A stretch of DNA of 64,000 nt from Pedosphaera parvula Ellin514 (GCF_000172555.1 NZ_ABOX02000002.1:283578-347577), one strand, 5' to 3'. Counted from the first letter of the stretch, positions 10,501 to 19,988 are shown. The notes: generated by a model from the sequence alone, not told the origin. Numbers and translations are program-made.

Positions 10501-13500
10501 TGGCGTTCCCACTGCCGGGCAAATTGCCGCCGCGAACCATGGCCATTCAGGAAACAGAATGCTCCTGGGTCATTGTGTAAACCTCCTTCCATTTCGCAGC
10601 CGTTGTAATGGGGCAATCGCATTCAAAGATTACCTGAAGGAGGTCAAGCGAGTGGTTCTGGAAGGCTATGAGCACCAGCACCTCACTTATGGCAGACTGG
10701 TGAACAAGCTGAATCTGCCGCGAGATACGAGTCGCCTGCCATTAATTTCCATGACTTTCAATGTTGTGCAGGTCACGAATGGCGTCCATTTCAGTGGATT
10801 GGAATCAGAAATTGGGCTGTTAACCAAAAGTTGCAACTTCTTCGATATCACATTCGACTTGATGGATTCGGAAAAGGATCTCCTGATCGAATGCCGTTTT
10901 AACCTGGATTTGTTTGGCCCGGGCACAATCAAAAAGTGGTTGAAGCATTGGAAGACCATGTTGGAAGCCGCGGCAGCGAATCCGGCACAGCAGATCTGCG
11001 CCATTCCACTTTTAGATGAGGCTGAGCGCAAACAAATCCTCTGTGATTGGAATGATACGGATAAGGATTATCCAAAATCCAAGTGCTTGCACCATTTGAT
11101 CGAGGCACAGGTGGAACGGACGCCTAAAGCGGTGGCCGTGCAGTTTGAGAGCAGCCAACTGACCTACGATGAACTGAACAAAAAAGCGAATCGTTTAGCC
11201 CATCACCTGAAAAGGTTGGGAGTGGGGCCTGAGACGCTGGTGGGATTATGTGTTGATCGTTCGTTGGAAATGGTGGTCGGTTTGCTCGCCATTTTAAAGG
11301 CGGGAGGTGCTTACGTTCCTCTGGATCCACATTATCCAAAGGAACGTCTGGCTTTTATTCTGCACGATTGCCGGACGCCCGTGCTTTTGACCCAACAACG
11401 TTTGCTGGAAAGCCTGCCCAAGCTGATTCCAGAATCCGAGACGAGTTCCAATGCGAAAACGCCGACCGTTATTTGTCTTGATTCCGATTTATTGACCGTT
11501 GAGCAAGGAGATGAGAGGAATCCCAAGACGACTGTCAGCGCTGAGAATGCAATCTACGTGATTTTCACATCCGGCTCAACTGGACAGCCGAAGGGGGTGC
11601 TGATTTCGCATCGGTCGTTCATAAACTTTCTAATCGGCATGCAGCAGGAACCGGGGCTTGAAAAGGACGACGTGATTCTGGCAGTAACCACGCTTTCCTT
11701 TGATCCCGCAGGATTGGAATTGTGGCTGCCTCTCGTGGTTGGAGCAAAAGTGGTGATTGCCAAATCTGATGTAGCCATGGACGCGAAGCGGCTCTCAAAG
11801 CAACTCGCTGCCTGTGGAGCCACGTTATTGCAGGCGACCCCTGCCACCTGGCAACTCCTGCTTGATTCCGGTTGGACAGGCAGTCCGAATCTCAAGATTC
11901 TCTGTGGCGGGGAGGCATGGTCGAACGAGATGGCGGGGCAGCTTCTGCCCAGGTGCAGGTCATTGTGGAACATGTATGGCCCAACCGAAACGACCGTTTG
12001 GTCGGCAGCCACCAGAGTGGAAAAAGCTGAAGTGCCGCTGATCGGCAAATGCATTGCGAACATGCAGTACCATGTTTTGGATTCCCAATTGCAGCCAGTG
12101 CCAATTGGTGTGCCCGGAGAGTTGCATATAGGCGGGGATGGACTGGCCAGAGGATATTTGAACCGGGAAAAGCTTACCGGCGAAAGGTTCATTCCCAATC
12201 CATTCAAGGCCGATCCAAAATCGCGTTTATATAAAAGCGGCGATCTGGTCAGATATCGTGAGGATGGAAGAATAGAGTTCCTGGGACGTATGGACAACCA
12301 GGTGAAAATCCGTGGCCACAGGATTGAACTTGGTGAGATCGAAAGCACGTTGCGCAAGCATGCCGCTGTGCGCAATGTCGTGGTTGCGGCACAGGAGTTG
12401 GCACCGGGTGATAAACGCCTGGTAGCCTATTTGGTGCTGGAGGAGTCAGAGACCGTCACCACAGCGGCACTGCGACAGTTCGTAAAGGGGCAACTACCGG
12501 AGTATATGATTCCTTCGGCTTTCATGGTGCTGGAGAAATTTCCCTTAACTCCGAATGGCAAGGTGGACCGGAAAGCGCTGCCACTGCCGGATTCCCGGCG
12601 CACGAGCAAGAGCTCAGTGGCTCCGCGTGACCCCCTCGAATTGCAACTCGCGCAGATTTGGGAAAAGATTTTTAACATGCGCGATAGCATCGCGATGATT
12701 CTTTCCTGGCGGCACTCGCTGCTCGCGATACGTCTTTTGCTCAAATCGAGAAATTTACCGCAGAACCTGCCATTGGTCACGCTGTTCCAGGCGCCAACGA
12801 TCGAACAATTGGCCGGTGTGCTACGACAGCAAGGCTGGGAATCTCCATGGTTATCATTGGTGCCGATTAAAGCGGATGGCGCCAAACCACCGTTTTACTG
12901 CGTGCATGGGGTGGGGGGAAATATTTTGGAATACATGGATTTGGCCAAATACATGGATGCTGATCAGCCGTTTTACGGTTTACAAGCGATCGGTCTGAAT
13001 GGCAAGCGACCATGGCACAAAAGCGTGGAGGAAATGGCCAGCCATTATGTTGAGGAAATCAAGGCCTTTCAACCGCGCGGACCCTATTATATTGGCGGAT
13101 CATCGTTCGGCGGCCTCGTGGCGTTCGAGATGGCCCAACAACTCAAAGCGAAAGGAGAGGAAGTTGCGTTGCTGGCCTTTTTCGATACTCGTGCGCCAGG
13201 GTATCCGAGGTATTTAGCGAACGTATCGGCCTGGAAACTCAAGTTGAACCAGCTGGCGCATCGAGTGGCACTGCATTGGGGAAATTTCAGGGCTGCGCGA
13301 GGTGTTGAGAAAATAACATATATTAAGACCAAGGCGCAGAGATGGTACCGCAGCCAGATTTGGAGTTTCAATCGGATGCGGCGGCGTTGGAAGGAAAAGT
13401 TCGAGAGCATTTTTTGGCCCAAGGCGATTAAAGAAGCGCAGAAAAAAGGACTGCAGGCGGCCTGTGTGTATGTGCCTTCCAAATATGACGGGAGCGCGAC

Positions 13501-13855
13501 CTTGTTTCGTGCAACCGGACAGATCAAGGGGATTTACCCGGATCCAACACTAGGCTGGAGTGAACTGATCGGGAAGGGTTTGGAGATCTACGACACCCCA
13601 GGCCACCATGGAGCAATTGTAAGAGAACCGCGAGCGCGGGTGCTGGCTGAGCAGCTCAAAGAGAGTCTGCGCAAAACCCAGGCGGCAGTGATGCTCCGGC
13701 GGGAGCATGTGAATTCAAAAAAGCCGCATGCCAATAGTAACAGGAACGGTCAAACCCAGGAGCCTGCCGTCCCGGAAGAAAAAGAAGTCGGGCAGATTCT
13801 GATTACACCTTCAGGAACAACAAACGCGGAAGAACTTGCTTCCTGCCAGGCGTGA
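7589..13855 (+). CDS. Hybrid PKS-NRPS main body: KS(C-term)-AT-ACP-C-A-PCP-TE
   Basis: 2088 residues that continue the KS (NIGHLDTAAG, with its catalytic His). Next is an acyltransferase (about 8160-9060) with FPGQGAQY, active-site GHSVGEY (Ser codon 8480) and HAFHS, the signature usual for malonyl-CoA. The ACP (9370-9600) has GFYSL, Ser codon 9470, where GFDSL is usual. The condensation domain (9690-11030) has HHIVMDG. The adenylation domain (11070-12590) has FTSGSTGQPKG, GHRIELGEIE and NGKVDRKAL. The PCP (about 12630-12830) keeps HSLLAIRL (Ser codon 12716), but the preceding motif is scrambled by indels. The thioesterase has GSSFGG (Ser codon 13103) and a late GHHG His. No ketoreductase is present. 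The A-domain pocket by eye is D-P-L-Q-C-G-M-V-W, closest to the glycine code I recall. Inferred product: a beta-ketoacyl amino acid, released or cyclised by the TE. Confidence 0.92.
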   Translation: MAQAFGDAGGKSKFCAIGSVKSNIGHLDTAAGVAGLIKAVLALKNKQLPPSLHYTKPNPKIDFENSPFFVNTQLTDWNPGGIPRRAGVSSFGLGGTNAHVVLEEPPTMPASSASREWQLLLLSAKTKSALNDGTANLTAHFKANPGLKLADVAYTLQVGRGVFGHRRMLVCRNAADAIKTLESGDSKRVFTQRSALKDVPVFFLFPGQGAQYVSMGADLYRTEPVFKEEVDRCRKLLQPQLELDLHQILFPQPEQADLAKELLVQTRTTQPALFVVEYALARLWMSWGIKPKAMIGHSVGEYVAACLAGVFTLEEGLRLVASRARLVQAQPGGVMLAVRLSEDELQSLQVDDLSIGAVNAANLCVVSGPTGQIEKLEKELDARNIGNRRLSTSHAFHSTMMEPVVSPFLELLKKVTFKAPTIPYVSNVTGKWITPAEATDPVYWARHVRKTVRFAEGVTKLLEDSQAILLEVGPGKTLTTLVLQHAARSPDQMVISSMMPGKDEGQEMLNALGKLWLAGATVDWPGFYQQESRCRVALPTYAFERSRFWIEPPAVNTRQLAALANPMREVATVYEVARSALTIEESRNGITRSSRLEHALKGLFEEISGIQICHSSRSEAFVELGFYSLLLAQASQFIQKRFGIEVTFRQLQEELSTLKDLAQYLDVRLPAETPAVGQGKVEEVEIPPASTGSESQTSSEPTIFPLTEGQTELWLAAQLGADASRAFNQNFLLHLRGQLRQEFLMQALQEVVNRHDALRTTFLPDGKEQQIAAHLEIEVPFVDLSSIAEPTRDQKIRELLKEEDEFTFDLAKGPLFRAKIIKVSTEYHMLVISSHHIVMDGWSMGVVFNEVSRIYSAKLEGKAGLLAPAMQFKEYVEWQQGTEACKKSAEAEAYWLRQYETVPTNLELPADNARPLNKTYKAGTECLVISSALYKTLKEATVEQRCTLFTYLLASFNAWLYRLSGQEDIAIGVPTAGQIAAANHGHSGNRMLLGHCVNLLPFRSRCNGAIAFKDYLKEVKRVVLEGYEHQHLTYGRLVNKLNLPRDTSRLPLISMTFNVVQVTNGVHFSGLESEIGLLTKSCNFFDITFDLMDSEKDLLIECRFNLDLFGPGTIKKWLKHWKTMLEAAAANPAQQICAIPLLDEAERKQILCDWNDTDKDYPKSKCLHHLIEAQVERTPKAVAVQFESSQLTYDELNKKANRLAHHLKRLGVGPETLVGLCVDRSLEMVVGLLAILKAGGAYVPLDPHYPKERLAFILHDCRTPVLLTQQRLLESLPKLIPESETSSNAKTPTVICLDSDLLTVEQGDERNPKTTVSAENAIYVIFTSGSTGQPKGVLISHRSFINFLIGMQQEPGLEKDDVILAVTTLSFDPAGLELWLPLVVGAKVVIAKSDVAMDAKRLSKQLAACGATLLQATPATWQLLLDSGWTGSPNLKILCGGEAWSNEMAGQLLPRCRSLWNMYGPTETTVWSAATRVEKAEVPLIGKCIANMQYHVLDSQLQPVPIGVPGELHIGGDGLARGYLNREKLTGERFIPNPFKADPKSRLYKSGDLVRYREDGRIEFLGRMDNQVKIRGHRIELGEIESTLRKHAAVRNVVVAAQELAPGDKRLVAYLVLEESETVTTAALRQFVKGQLPEYMIPSAFMVLEKFPLTPNGKVDRKALPLPDSRRTSKSSVAPRDPLELQLAQIWEKIFNMRDSIAMILSWRHSLLAIRLLLKSRNLPQNLPLVTLFQAPTIEQLAGVLRQQGWESPWLSLVPIKADGAKPPFYCVHGVGGNILEYMDLAKYMDADQPFYGLQAIGLNGKRPWHKSVEEMASHYVEEIKAFQPRGPYYIGGSSFGGLVAFEMAQQLKAKGEEVALLAFFDTRAPGYPRYLANVSAWKLKLNQLAHRVALHWGNFRAARGVEKITYIKTKAQRWYRSQIWSFNRMRRRWKEKFESIFWPKAIKEAQKKGLQAACVYVPSKYDGSATLFRATGQIKGIYPDPTLGWSELIGKGLEIYDTPGHHGAIVREPRARVLAEQLKESLRKTQAAVMLRREHVNSKKPHANSNRNGQTQEPAVPEEKEVGQILITPSGTTNAEELASCQA

Positions 13856-13952
13856 CTTTCGTTGGACCAGAATCCAGGAGAAACAGCCAATAAGCTCCGT
13901 GGTCAAATCCTGGCTTTGGTTGCCAGAAGCTGGTTTTTTATGAAGTGAAAAA

Positions 13953-14219
13953 ATGCCTTTAAAAACTATGCATATGAAGGCGCTATTGCAGCAGATCGAA
14001 ACGGGATTTTATTTTAAGAGTCCGGGGCAATGGACGGCGAGCACCCGGGAGGCTTATGATTTTAAGTCATCCCTGAATGCGCGGAGTTACTGTGTCCGGT
14101 GCAAAATGCCTGGACTGCAAATCCGCCTGAAGTTTGAAGAGGACAAATACGACATTGTTTTACCCACGGAGTACCCAATCACCAACGAGGAATTCAAAAG
14201 GCCCCGAATTAATATTTAA
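13953..14219 (+). CDS. Hypothetical 88-residue protein downstream of the PKS-NRPS
   Basis: Short reading frame 97 bases after the PKS-NRPS stop, followed directly by an intrinsic terminator, so it is probably the last gene of that transcript. I do not recognise the family. The protein is soluble, with no signal peptide or membrane segment. It has a central SYCVRCKMPGLQIRLKF stretch with one C-x2-C pair and an acidic, Pro-rich C-terminus. ATG 13953 is taken as start; ATG 13968 is an in-frame alternative. No clear ribosome site is visible. The length, position and lone CxxC fit a small accessory protein of the biosynthetic cluster, but nothing shows a function. Confidence 0.5.
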   Translation: MPLKTMHMKALLQQIETGFYFKSPGQWTASTREAYDFKSSLNARSYCVRCKMPGLQIRLKFEEDKYDIVLPTEYPITNEEFKRPRINI

Positions 14220-14241
14220 GCTCACTCCGAGAACTCATAAC

Positions 14242-14275
14242 AACCCATCCCTGCATAGCGGGGGTGGGTTTTTTT
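14242..14275 (+). terminator. Intrinsic terminator after the PKS-NRPS operon
   Basis: Stem AACCCATCCC / GGGGGTGGGTT around a TGCATAGC loop, followed by a run of seven T. It is a textbook rho-independent terminator 22 bases after the small gene. Confidence 0.85.
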
Positions 14276-14405
14276 GGGTCCAGGCGGGACTGTAATCGAT
14301 GGCTCCGCCGAATCGGGTAATTAAAAAAACGTAGGTGAAGTACTTTTAATCTACCCCACTGTGCAGAGAGATGGTAAAACGATTTTGAATTCCGGTGATC
14401 GAACA

Positions 14406-14432
14406 GAGCCGACCGTGGGATCGGCTCAGTTT
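14406..14432 (+). terminator. Possible second terminator hairpin
   Basis: GAGCCGA and TCGGCTC form a perfect 7-bp stem with an 8-base loop, followed by AGTTTT. It sits between the PKS terminator and the heme-protein gene. It could be a back-up terminator or a leader hairpin of the next gene; the T-run is short. Confidence 0.4.
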
Positions 14433-14490
14433 TAAATTAAGTTATGCTTTCTTAAATAATAATGTATCTGGTTCGTCAGAACTTTTTCAT

Positions 14491-17400
14491 ATGCGATTAA
14501 AATCGTTTCGTCTTGGTGCCTGGTTGCCCGTCCTGCTCATGCCTCCCGGCTGAGTCCCGCTTCCCCTTTGAGCGCTGAGGAAGTGAAGCCGATTCGTGCG
14601 TGTTGGTAATTGGAGGATGTTGCCACGACTATCCCCAGCAGAAGAGGATTTTAACGGAAGGGATTTCTGCCCGGGCCAATGTTGAGTGGACAATTGTGCA
14701 TGAGGGTGATGGATCCACTTCGCACAGGATGAGTATTTACGAGGACCCGGATTGGGCGAAGGGATACGATGTGGTGGTGCATGACGAATGCTTCTCGGAT
14801 GTAAAAGACAAGGATTTTGTGGAAGGGATTCTCGAGCCACACCGGGAGGGTTTGCCTGCAGTAAACCTGCATTGTGCGATGCATTGTTACCGGGTGAGTT
14901 TCGATGACTTCAAGGACTGGTTTGAATTTACCGGCCTGGACAGCCGGGGGCATGGAGCGCAGTTGCCGATTGCACTTACCTTTGTTGATCCTGAGCACTC
15001 GATAACCAAGGGGATGCAAAATTGGACGACCATTCATGAGGAGCTTTATAACAATGTTCAAATTTGGAAAACAGCGAAGCCGCTGATTTATGGCCAGCAG
15101 GGAAATGACAAGAACATGGTCGCGTGGGTGAATGATTATCATGGAACCCGGGTATTCAGCACCACGCTTGGCCATAACAACGAAACGGTTGGTGATTCCC
15201 GGTATCTGGATCTGGTTACGCGCGGTCTGTTGTGGTCGGTGAATAAATTGAATGCTGATTATATGAAGCCGGCTAAACGTGTGCTTGCGCCGGTGAAGCC
15301 TGGAAAGAAGGTAATTGTTCCCGAGAATTTGGCGCTGAATAAACCGGCAACAGCTTCAGCCTCACAAGGCGGTCATGATCCCGTTCATGCCGTGGATGGG
15401 GAAACGGATACGCGGTGGTGTGCGCCCGACAATGGAAATGGCTATTGGTGGCAGGTGGATTTGCAAAAGGCGGAAGAGATTACCGGGTGCAAAATTGCGT
15501 GGGAAAGAGGGGGGGTGGCCTATCAATACAAAGTAGAAGGTTCGGCTGATGAAAAGACCTGGCAGACTTTTGTGGAAGTAAATGGCAACGAAGGACGGCC
15601 TGAAAACGATACACACAAGTTTGAAGCCAGTAATGTGCGATACGTCCGAATCACAGTCACAAAGGCACCAGAAGGTGCCTGGGCCAGCTTTTGGGAGTTC
15701 GAAGTTTTCGGAAAGAAGATGGTGGAAAAGGCCGCGAATCAGAACGATTCACGCCTGGCTGGAGTCAAAGTGCCAGCTGGCTTCAACAAGACTATTTTTG
15801 CGGGGCCGCCGGATATCAGCTATCCAACCTGCATTGCCGCAACTCCTTCAGGTGAGGTCTTTGTCGGAGTCGATCAGAACGGGTCGCTGGATGTTCAGCC
15901 GAATCGGGGTTGGGTGGTTCGTTGCCTGGATACAGATGGAGACGGGATAGCGGACAAGTTTAACATATTCGCGAAGATGGACAGTCCGCGCGGAATTGTT
16001 TTTAACCACAATACATTATACGTGATGCATCCGCCCGTGTTAGAGGCGTTTTATGATGATAACGGGGATGGTGTGGCGGACCGCTCGGAAGTGCTGGTGA
16101 GCGGATTGGGAAACAGCCTTAAATTTCGTGGCGCGGATCATACCTGCAACGGGGTAAGGATGGGAATCGATGGATGGCTTTACGTTGCGCTGGGCGATTA
16201 CGGGGCCCTCAAAGCAGTGGGCAAGGATGGAACAGAGTTGCAAGTTCATGGCGGAGGCATTGTGCGGGTGCGCCCGGATGGCTCCGAGCTTGAGTTGGTA
16301 TCCGAGGGAACACGCAACATATATGATGTCGCGATTGATCCATTGATGAATATTTTTACGTGCGACAATACCAATGACGGTGACGATTGGAACGTGCGGT
16401 TGAGTCACATGGTTCAGACAGCGAACTATGGATATCCCAGACTTTTTAGGAATTTTTCAGATGAGATCATGCCAACCATGGTGGATTATGGCGGCGGGTC
16501 GCCGACGGGCGCTTTATTTGTGGATGAACCAGGCTTGATGTCTGGTTTGCTCGCCTGTCAGTGGGGGTGGAACAGCGTGACCCATCATCCGCTGCAAGAG
16601 AGCGGAGCTACCTATAAGGCTGAGCGAGAGAATTTTGTTGAATTGCCGAGGCCGACTGGAATTGATGCCGACGGAGAGGGCAACTTGTATGTAGCCAGTT
16701 GGAAGGGCGCAACATTTACCTACAACGGGCCGGATGTTGGCTTCATCTTGCGGGTCAATCGGAACGATTACAAGCCGACTCCATTTCCAGATTTGAAAAA
16801 GGCAAATGAGATCCAACTCGTCCAGTATTTAGCTTCGCCCAGTGCGGCTTGGAGATTCCATATTCAACAAGAGATTCTTCGTCGAGGCAGGAGCAAGGTG
16901 GTTTCACAGGAACTGGAAAAACTGGCTGAGTCAAAGGAAAGTCTGGCTGTGCGTGTGGCAGCGATCTATACCCTTAAGCAACTGCTGGGGGTCGATGCGC
17001 AAGCAGCATTGGTAAAAATATCGAAGGATCAACAGGTCCGTGAATATGCGTTGCGCGCGATGGCAGATCGAAAGAAAGAAGCCGCCAAGATTCCGACGAA
17101 GACTTTCACAGCGTCACTGAATGACCAAAACCCCCGCGTGCGCCTGCAGGCAATTATTGCGCTCAACCAACTTGGAAGAACCGAGGCCGCGGATGCAATC
17201 CTGCCTTTGACCATGGCTTCAGATCCTGCCATTGCGCATGTGGCATATCGCGCACTCGCCGCGCTCAAGGCAACAGACACCTGTCTCAAAGCTCTTGATC
17301 AAACGAATGCCCTTTTGATTCCTGGCGCGATGCGGGCCTTGCGAAACATGCATGACGAGAAGACTGTGGATGGATTGATCCAACGACTCGCCCAAACCGA

Positions 17401-18745
17401 AGGCACGGTGCATCAAGCTGTCCTGACTGCATTATGCCGGCTCTATTATCGTGAATCGGATTGGGATGGATCGTGGTGGGGGACACGCCCAGACACCAGC
17501 GGTCCTTACTTCAAATGGAGCACCTGGGAACAGAGTGATAAAATCGGCAAGGCGCTGCGGAATGTGGTCGCGCAAGCCGATGAACCAACATTGCAATTCC
17601 TGCTCGCGCAGTTTAAAGCTCACAAGATTGATTTTCCAGACCTTGCGCCGATTGTAATCAAAGCTGCAACTCAAGAGCCAAAGCTTCGTTCCGCCGTCGT
17701 TCAGTTTTTGACCCAAAGCAGCTCCTATAGCCGGGAAACGATTTCATTCTTGGAAACAGTCGCTTCGAATTCCAAGGAGGAGTCCAGCGTGCGCCTTGAT
17801 GCGTTCAAAGGATTGGAACGGGCTTCGGACAAATCGGAAATTATGGATGCGACGGTGCGTGTACTCAGCGTTGCTGGAGGGGAGGAGAATAAAGAGTTTT
17901 CCAAGGGTTTGCGCGAGGCTTTTATTCGTGACGGGCGTCATGCAAAGAACGTCGGATACTTTGAAACACTGGCGGCCACACAAAATGAAGGTCAGGTTGA
18001 ACTGGCTTACGCGGTCCTGCTTCAAATTGCGGGAAACACCAAGGCACCGAAGCAGGCAAAAACTTCGGCACAACGAGCGATCGATGAGGCTTGGAACTCA
18101 GCAAATTTGGCCAGGCTTTTGCGGGCCGTTGGCGATAGTGGTTCCATAATTTATACCGAGCAAGCCAAGGCACGTGTCAATGATGCCAACCAGGAAGTTG
18201 CGGCTGCGGCCAGATACGCTTGTGAAAAACTAAGTGCGAACCCGGTTGTCAGGCAGAATTCTGACACTAAGGATACCATCGCTAAATTGTCTTATGAAGA
18301 AGTTGTGCAGAGAGTTGTTAAAGCCAAAGGAGAAGCCAAGGTTGGCGCCCATCTTTTCCAGACTGTAGGTTGTGTTAAATGTCATACCACTTCAAAAAGT
18401 GAACCCTTAAAAGGACCATTCCTGGGAGACATCGCCACTCGCTACAGCAAAACCGAAATCATCGAATCCATTCTTCGGCCCAACGCGCAAATCGCGCAGG
18501 GTTTTGTCACGACAACCGTGCAAACGAAGGATGAGGCGGAATACGATGGCTTTATTGTTCGTGAATCTGGAGATGAACTTGAGATTCGCAATATAGTTGG
18601 TGCCACCGTGATTGCGAAGAAGGACATTACCAAACGGGGGACCCGGACCATTTCGATCATGCCGGAAGGCCTTTTTGATCAGTTGACACCCGAGGACCTG
18701 GCGTCGCTTCTGGCCTATCTGCAATCATTCACCAAGAAATCATAA
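14491..18745 (+). CDS. ThuA - discoidin - membrane-bound quinoprotein-like - HEAT - heme-binding (CxxCH) fusion protein
   Basis: The uninterrupted ORF starts at GTG 14600, inside the ThuA fold. A better start is ATG 14491, giving MRLKSFRLGAWLPVLL and then, in the next frame, ASRLSPASPLSAEEVKPIRA: a signal peptide joined to LLVIGGCCHDY. Joining them needs one extra G near 14540 and one extra base near 14599. Domains: ThuA-like (to about 15270); F5/8 type C (about 15320-15720, NLALNKPATAS to ASFWEFEVFG); a verrucomicrobial membrane-bound dehydrogenase-like beta-propeller (15750-16770); HEAT-type helical repeats (16800-18240); and a cytochrome-like domain with GCVKCH at about 18367 and late MPEGL. 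It probably acts in the periplasm or on the cell surface in carbohydrate oxidation or binding. The substrate is unknown. Confidence 0.85.
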
Positions 18746-18761
18746 CCAAACATATTGCTGA

Positions 18762-19898
18762 ATGATGCGTTCCCTTGTTTTGAGCTTTGGACTCTGCTTC
18801 GGGTTACTGAGCGGCAGTGTGAGGTGCGTGGCGGATAGCGGAGCTTCGGAATCTGACCGCACCGCGATTGCCATTGAAGCCTTGAGCCGGTTAAAAGGAA
18901 TGGATCTTGAAACCAAGCCTTCCCTGAAGGCGGCGGTGATGAAGGTTTTGGATTCCACGCGTGGCACCACAAACTTCGTCACGATTGTGCGTGATTTTCA
19001 GTTGCAAGACCAGAATGTGGGCCTGCTTGAAGTGGCGGTGAAGTATCCCGCCGAGGAGTCCGGAGTGGAAGCGATGCGGTTGGTGTTGTCCAGCCATGAG
19101 CTCACTCAACTAAATGCATTTCTGCAAAGCACGAACGCGGCGGTTCCCAAAGCTATTGAGGCCATGGGAAATACTCGTGAAAAAGACATTGTGCCAGTGC
19201 TTTTGCCCATGGTGGGGAACAACCAACGTGATGTCAGCGTTCGGCGGCAAGCGGTGAAATCCCTGGCTCTAGTTCAGGAGGGCGCTACCGGACTGCTGCA
19301 ATTGGCACAGGAGGATAAACTGCCGAATGATGTTAAGTTCGTGGCGACCTCTGAGCTGAATCAGGTGCGCTGGCCGGAACTTAAAGCCAAGGCGGCGCAG
19401 GTGTTGCCACTTCCGCAAGGCAGGAATACTGAATCGTTGCCGCCAGTAGCCGAATTGCTCAAGAGAACGGGTGATTCCGCCCATGGTGCAGAGGCCTTCG
19501 CGCGGCAGGAGGTTGGTTGCATTAATTGTCATCGTGTGAAAGACAAGGGCGTGGACCTCGGTCCAGCCTTGACTGAAATTGGTGACAAACTGGGCAAGGA
19601 TGCGTTGTTTGAAGCGATTTTGGATCCCAGCGCCGGGATTGCATTTGGTTATGAGGCGTGGCAGCTCGAGTTGAAAAATGGAGATGAAGCTTTTGGCATT
19701 ATTGTGAGCGAGACCGCTGAGGAAATTACCATCAAGGACACTAAAGCCATTCCAACGCGCATCAAGAAAAGCGAAATTGCCAAACGGCAACAGATGAAGA
19801 CTTCCATTATGCCGGCAGGACTGCAGCAAACCATGTCCACGCAGGAGTTGGTGGATTTGGTGGAGTATCTTTCCAGGTTAAAGAAAGCGACTCATTGA
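18762..19898 (+). CDS. HEAT-repeat protein with C-terminal heme-binding domain (Pirellula/Verrucomicrobium type)
   Basis: 378 residues beginning with a signal peptide (MMRSLVLSFGLCFGLL, cleaved near CVADS). Helical repeats follow, then a c-type heme domain with VGCINCHRVKDKG (CxxCH at about 19518) and a distal KTSIMPAGL supplying a possible Met ligand. The last 130 residues are clearly homologous to the end of the preceding protein. This matches the domain I know as the Planctomycetes/Verrucomicrobia heme-binding family. It starts 16 bases after the previous stop, so the two are co-transcribed and may form an electron-transfer pair. No substrate-binding region is visible. Confidence 0.87.
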   Translation: MMRSLVLSFGLCFGLLSGSVRCVADSGASESDRTAIAIEALSRLKGMDLETKPSLKAAVMKVLDSTRGTTNFVTIVRDFQLQDQNVGLLEVAVKYPAEESGVEAMRLVLSSHELTQLNAFLQSTNAAVPKAIEAMGNTREKDIVPVLLPMVGNNQRDVSVRRQAVKSLALVQEGATGLLQLAQEDKLPNDVKFVATSELNQVRWPELKAKAAQVLPLPQGRNTESLPPVAELLKRTGDSAHGAEAFARQEVGCINCHRVKDKGVDLGPALTEIGDKLGKDALFEAILDPSAGIAFGYEAWQLELKNGDEAFGIIVSETAEEITIKDTKAIPTRIKKSEIAKRQQMKTSIMPAGLQQTMSTQELVDLVEYLSRLKKATH

Positions 19899-19988
19899 AT
19901 TCGACCTGTTATTTCGCTCAACGCTGGCCACGTCGTCGATACAGATGGCCTTGACATTGAAACCTGATCGTGAGATTCACAATCATCT

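Noticed and set aside
11554..12375. 273-codon minus-strand frame inside the adenylation domain
   Set aside because: Antisense to strongly conserved A-domain motifs; the Ser/Pro-rich translation is typical of a shadow frame.
13856..13952. Possible structured leader between the synthase and the small gene
   Set aside because: Some complementary segments (CCAGGA / TCCTGG) exist, but pairing is patchy and matches no RNA family I recognise.
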